From contig DHQM01000138.1 in NCBI GenBank assembly GCA_002408105.1, forward strand, positions 1-17,117: a stretch of DNA of 17,117 nucleotides, given 5' to 3'. Position 1 is the stretch's first letter. Each line of letters starts with the position of its first letter. The DNA is from Gammaproteobacteria bacterium UBA5338 (GTDB taxonomy: Bacteria > Pseudomonadota > Gammaproteobacteria > Pseudomonadales > UBA5862). The notes beneath the pieces are model-generated. The model saw nothing but the letters and a program-made list of their open reading frames with translations, was not told the origin of the DNA and made no database searches. Of the stretch, positions 14,758 through 17,117 are shown in pieces. The translations under genes and the position numbers were made by a program.

Positions 14758-16205
14758 TGGTTACGGTACCTTTGACGAAGCCTGCCTTCGAAGTGCCAGA
14801 GATGCGCCGGATTCGCAACATCCACTTCATCGGAATCGGTGGGGTCGGAATGTGCGGAATCGCTGAGGTTTTGTTGAATCAGGGTTACCGAATATCCGGG
14901 TCCGACCTGCAGCCGAGCGCTGCGACCTATCGCCTGGAGCGCCTCGGGGCAACCATCCACTACGGTCATCGACCGGAGCAGGTCGATGATCAGCATGTGG
15001 TCGTCTATTCGGCCGCGGTATCGGCGGACAACCCAGAGCTGTTGGCTGCCAAGGAGCGTCGGATTCCCGCGGTACCTCGTGCCCAGATGCTTGCGGAGTT
15101 GATGCGCTTCCGTCATGGCATCGCGGTGGCGGGCACCCATGGCAAGACGACAACCACCAGCATGCTTGCGAGCGTTCTGGCTGAGGCAGGCCTGGATCCA
15201 ACCTTCGTGATTGGAGGGCGCGTTAATCGTGCCGGCACCAACGCGCAACTGGGCCAAAGTCGTTATCTGGTGGCGGAGGCCGACGAAAGCGATGCATCGT
15301 TCCTGCACTTGCAACCCATGGTGGCAGTGGTGACCAACATCGATGCCGACCACATGGAAACCTACGGTGCAGACCCTGAGAAACTGAAGCAAACCTACGT
15401 CGAGTTTCTGCACAACCTGCCTTTCTACGGCCTGGCGGTACTCTGCATTGATGATGCCTGGGTGCGAGACGTGGCCCCAAAGGTCGAACGGCCGATTCTG
15501 ACCTATGGGTTTGATGAAGGGGCGGATGTACACGGCTACGGATTTGAGCAGACTGGCTTCGCAAGTCGGTTTCGGGTTCGTTGTTCGGGCATGGCGCAAC
15601 ACCTGGAGGTACAGATTCAAACACCTGGAAAACACAATGCTCTTAATGCCCTGGCGGCGATTGCCGTGGCTCGAGATGAAGGCGTGGACAACGAAGCCAT
15701 TGTTGCTGGATTGGCCAAATTCTCCGGCGTCGGAAGGCGGTTCGAGCACAGGGGCGACTTTGAGGTTCCCGGCGGCGAAGTGATGGTCATCGACGACTAT
15801 GGGCATCACCCGAGAGAGTTGCGCGCCGTGTTCAACGCGGTTCGCTCTGGGTGGCCTGAACGTCGCTTGGTGGTGCTGTTCCAACCACACAGGTACACGC
15901 GAACCCGTGACTTGTACGAGGATTTCGTTGAGGTGTTGTCCGAGTCCGACTTGCTGATGCTGTTGGAGGTTTACAGTGCAGGTGAACCGAGCATCCCCGG
16001 ATTCGATGGCCGCAGTCTCTGTCGCAGCATACGCACGAGGGGCATGGTCGAGCCGATATTTGTCGAGCAGGTGGAGCAGCTTCCCGAGGTTCTGAACCGA
16101 GTCTTGCGCGCCGGCGACATACTACTCATTCAAGGAGCCGGAAACGTTGGACGCCTCGCACGCCGCTTGACCGAAACCCAGCTACAACGAGCGGACGAAC
16201 TCTGA
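14757..16205 (+). CDS. murC: MurC, UDP-MurNAc:L-alanine ligase
   Basis: A 482-residue Mur ligase (E. coli 491) that adds L-Ala to UDP-MurNAc, the first stem-peptide step. Motifs are [15 protein letters not shown] near the N-terminus, the P-loop [10 protein letters not shown] from 126, [55 protein letters not shown] and [12 protein letters not shown]. The ATG overlaps the murG stop as TGATG and has GAGGG (14745-14749) seven bases upstream. An in-frame start at 14727 lies within murG and has less support. As in E. coli and Pseudomonas, ddl follows directly, and murB is not inserted between them. Confidence 0.98.
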   Translation: MVTVPLTKPAFEVPEMRRIRNIHFIGIGGVGMCGIAEVLLNQGYRISGSDLQPSAATYRLERLGATIHYGHRPEQVDDQHVVVYSAAVSADNPELLAAKERRIPAVPRAQMLAELMRFRHGIAVAGTHGKTTTTSMLASVLAEAGLDPTFVIGGRVNRAGTNAQLGQSRYLVAEADESDASFLHLQPMVAVVTNIDADHMETYGADPEKLKQTYVEFLHNLPFYGLAVLCIDDAWVRDVAPKVERPILTYGFDEGADVHGYGFEQTGFASRFRVRCSGMAQHLEVQIQTPGKHNALNALAAIAVARDEGVDNEAIVAGLAKFSGVGRRFEHRGDFEVPGGEVMVIDDYGHHPRELRAVFNAVRSGWPERRLVVLFQPHRYTRTRDLYEDFVEVLSESDLLMLLEVYSAGEPSIPGFDGRSLCRSIRTRGMVEPIFVEQVEQLPEVLNRVLRAGDILLIQGAGNVGRLARRLTETQLQRADEL

Positions 16206-17117
16206 TGGCGAAGGAAACCACGCTGGAGTCGAGGCGTCGGGTGGCACTCTTGTATGGTGGCCGCTCTCAGGAACGTGCGGTGTCGTTGCGAAGCGGGGCT
16301 GCTGTGCTGCGTGCAGCAGACGAGCTCGACCTGGACATGACCGGGTTCGACATCGGTGTGGTTCCCCTGGCCGAAATACCGATCCACCGGTTCGACTGCG
16401 CGTTCATTGCACTGCATGGACGCGGCGGCGAAGACGGCACCGTTCAAGGTTGGCTGGAATTGGAAGGCATCCCCTACACTGGCAGCGGGGTGTTGGCTTC
16501 AGCGCTGTCAATCAACAAGATGATGACCAAGCGACTGTGGGCAGCGAGCGGCTTGCCGACCCCGCCGGCGATGGTCGTTGGTCCTGAGTCAACCTGGTCA
16601 CGCATTGTGGATGAAGTTGGCCCAGTGGTTGCGGTCAAGCCCAACCAGGAGGGCTCGAGCATCGGCGTTCACTGTGTCGACAGTGCGTCTGGCTACGATC
16701 AAGCGACGGTGGATGCCCGTCGATACGACGCCTGCGTGATGGCGGAGCGCTGGGTGACCGGGAGGGAGTACTCGGTCGCGCTGCTCGGTGCCCGAGCACT
16801 GCCTGCGGTCTGCGTGCGTTCGGCGGAACGCTTTTACGACTACCACGCAAAGTACCAAGCCACCAACACCCTGTACCAGTGTCCGACCGACCTGCCGGAA
16901 CACCAGGAGCGGGAAATGCGTGATCTGGCGTTGGAGGCCTTCTTGGTTTTGGGTGGCTCCGGGTGGGGGCGCGTGGACCTGATGGCCGATGAAAGCGGCC
17001 GGTATTGGCTGTTGGAGGTCAACACAGTTCCAGGGCTGACCGAGCAAAGTCTGGTTCCAATGGCGGCTCGAGTCGATGGGATGTCGTTCTCCGCGCTTGT
17101 CAATGAAATATTGCAAC
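16205..17117 (+). CDS. ddlB: D-alanine-D-alanine ligase (DdlB type), 3' end outside window
   Basis: 304 residues of an open frame that continues past the window; E. coli DdlB has 306, so only the last few residues are likely missing. It is an ATP-grasp enzyme that makes D-Ala-D-Ala for MurF. Motifs are LLYGGRSQERAVS at 15-27, LHGRGGEDGT at 70-79, PYTGSGVLASALSINK at 90-105, VAVKPNQEGSSIG at 142-154, FYDYHAKY at 210-217, GWGRVD at 253-258 and LLEVNTVPG at 269-277. The catalytic Glu (E23, equal to E. coli E15), Ser of EGSS and Tyr of FYDYxAKY are present. Position 25 is Ala where E. coli and Pseudomonas have Glu. The ATG overlaps the murC stop as TGATG. Confidence 0.96.
   Translation, partial: MAKETTLESRRRVALLYGGRSQERAVSLRSGAAVLRAADELDLDMTGFDIGVVPLAEIPIHRFDCAFIALHGRGGEDGTVQGWLELEGIPYTGSGVLASALSINKMMTKRLWAASGLPTPPAMVVGPESTWSRIVDEVGPVVAVKPNQEGSSIGVHCVDSASGYDQATVDARRYDACVMAERWVTGREYSVALLGARALPAVCVRSAERFYDYHAKYQATNTLYQCPTDLPEHQEREMRDLALEAFLVLGGSGWGRVDLMADESGRYWLLEVNTVPGLTEQSLVPMAARVDGMSFSALVNEILQ

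Noticed and set aside
14652..15890. 412-codon open frame antisense to murC
   Set aside because: It lies wholly opposite the well-supported murG end and murC, has a His/Arg/Gln-rich product with no recognisable motif, and is the expected shadow of biased third-position GC.
16200..16210. Absence of murB between murC and ddl
   Set aside because: Although murB sits there in some proteobacteria, direct murC-ddlB adjacency is normal in E. coli and Pseudomonas, so it is not a loss.
1..17117. Search by eye for CRISPR arrays, insertion sequences, tRNAs, attachment sites or foreign cargo
   Set aside because: No repeated spacers, terminal inverted repeats, transposase frames or tRNA cloverleafs were seen; coding is continuous with uniform GC-rich codon use and conserved gene order.

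Overview
The window is a GC-rich (about 60% by eye) chromosomal segment from a gammaproteobacterium. It holds an essentially complete first two thirds of the division and cell wall (dcw) cluster. It also holds the locus that sits beside dcw in Pseudomonas and relatives: rsmI, lpoA, yraN and the RNase P RNA gene. Three things point to a Gram-negative gammaproteobacterium: MurE carries the meso-diaminopimelate signature DNPR, LpoA is a lipoprotein family confined to this group, and the order rsmI-rnpB-mraZ-rsmH-ftsL-ftsI-murE-murF-mraY-murD-ftsW-murG-murC-ddl is that of pseudomonads. I cannot name the genus.

Layout. Positions 1-2194 are on the minus strand: lpoA (activator of the peptidoglycan synthase PBP1A), followed by yraN (Holliday-junction-resolvase-like fold, cut by the window edge). 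The two overlap by four bases. rsmI (16S rRNA 2'-O-methyltransferase) is divergent on the plus strand, and its ATG interlocks with the lpoA ATG. A promoter directly after the rsmI stop leads into rnpB, whose full class A core and terminal P1 helix are visible at 3135-3490. A gap of about 255 bases (3491-3745) holds two weak hairpins and a set of 10-bp-spaced TGGTC-like boxes that look like the MraZ operator. Twelve plus-strand genes then run to the window end with almost no spacing.

Function. MraZ is the cluster regulator and RsmH a 16S rRNA methyltransferase. FtsL, FtsI (PBP3) and FtsW are core septal wall synthesis proteins. MurC, MurD, MurE and MurF add the stem peptide to UDP-MurNAc. Ddl supplies D-Ala-D-Ala. 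MraY and MurG make lipid I and lipid II for FtsW/FtsI. Eight of the eleven junctions from mraZ onward are GTGA or TGATG overlaps or direct abutment, and seven of twelve genes appear to use GTG or TTG starts, so strong translational coupling is likely.

I found no mobile element, CRISPR array, tRNA or unfamiliar gene system. The points worth a second look are regulatory or structural: divergent MraZ-box sequences, interlocked divergent start codons, a perfect 20-bp palindrome inside murF, the uncertain ftsL start, and the lack of a strong terminator after rnpB.
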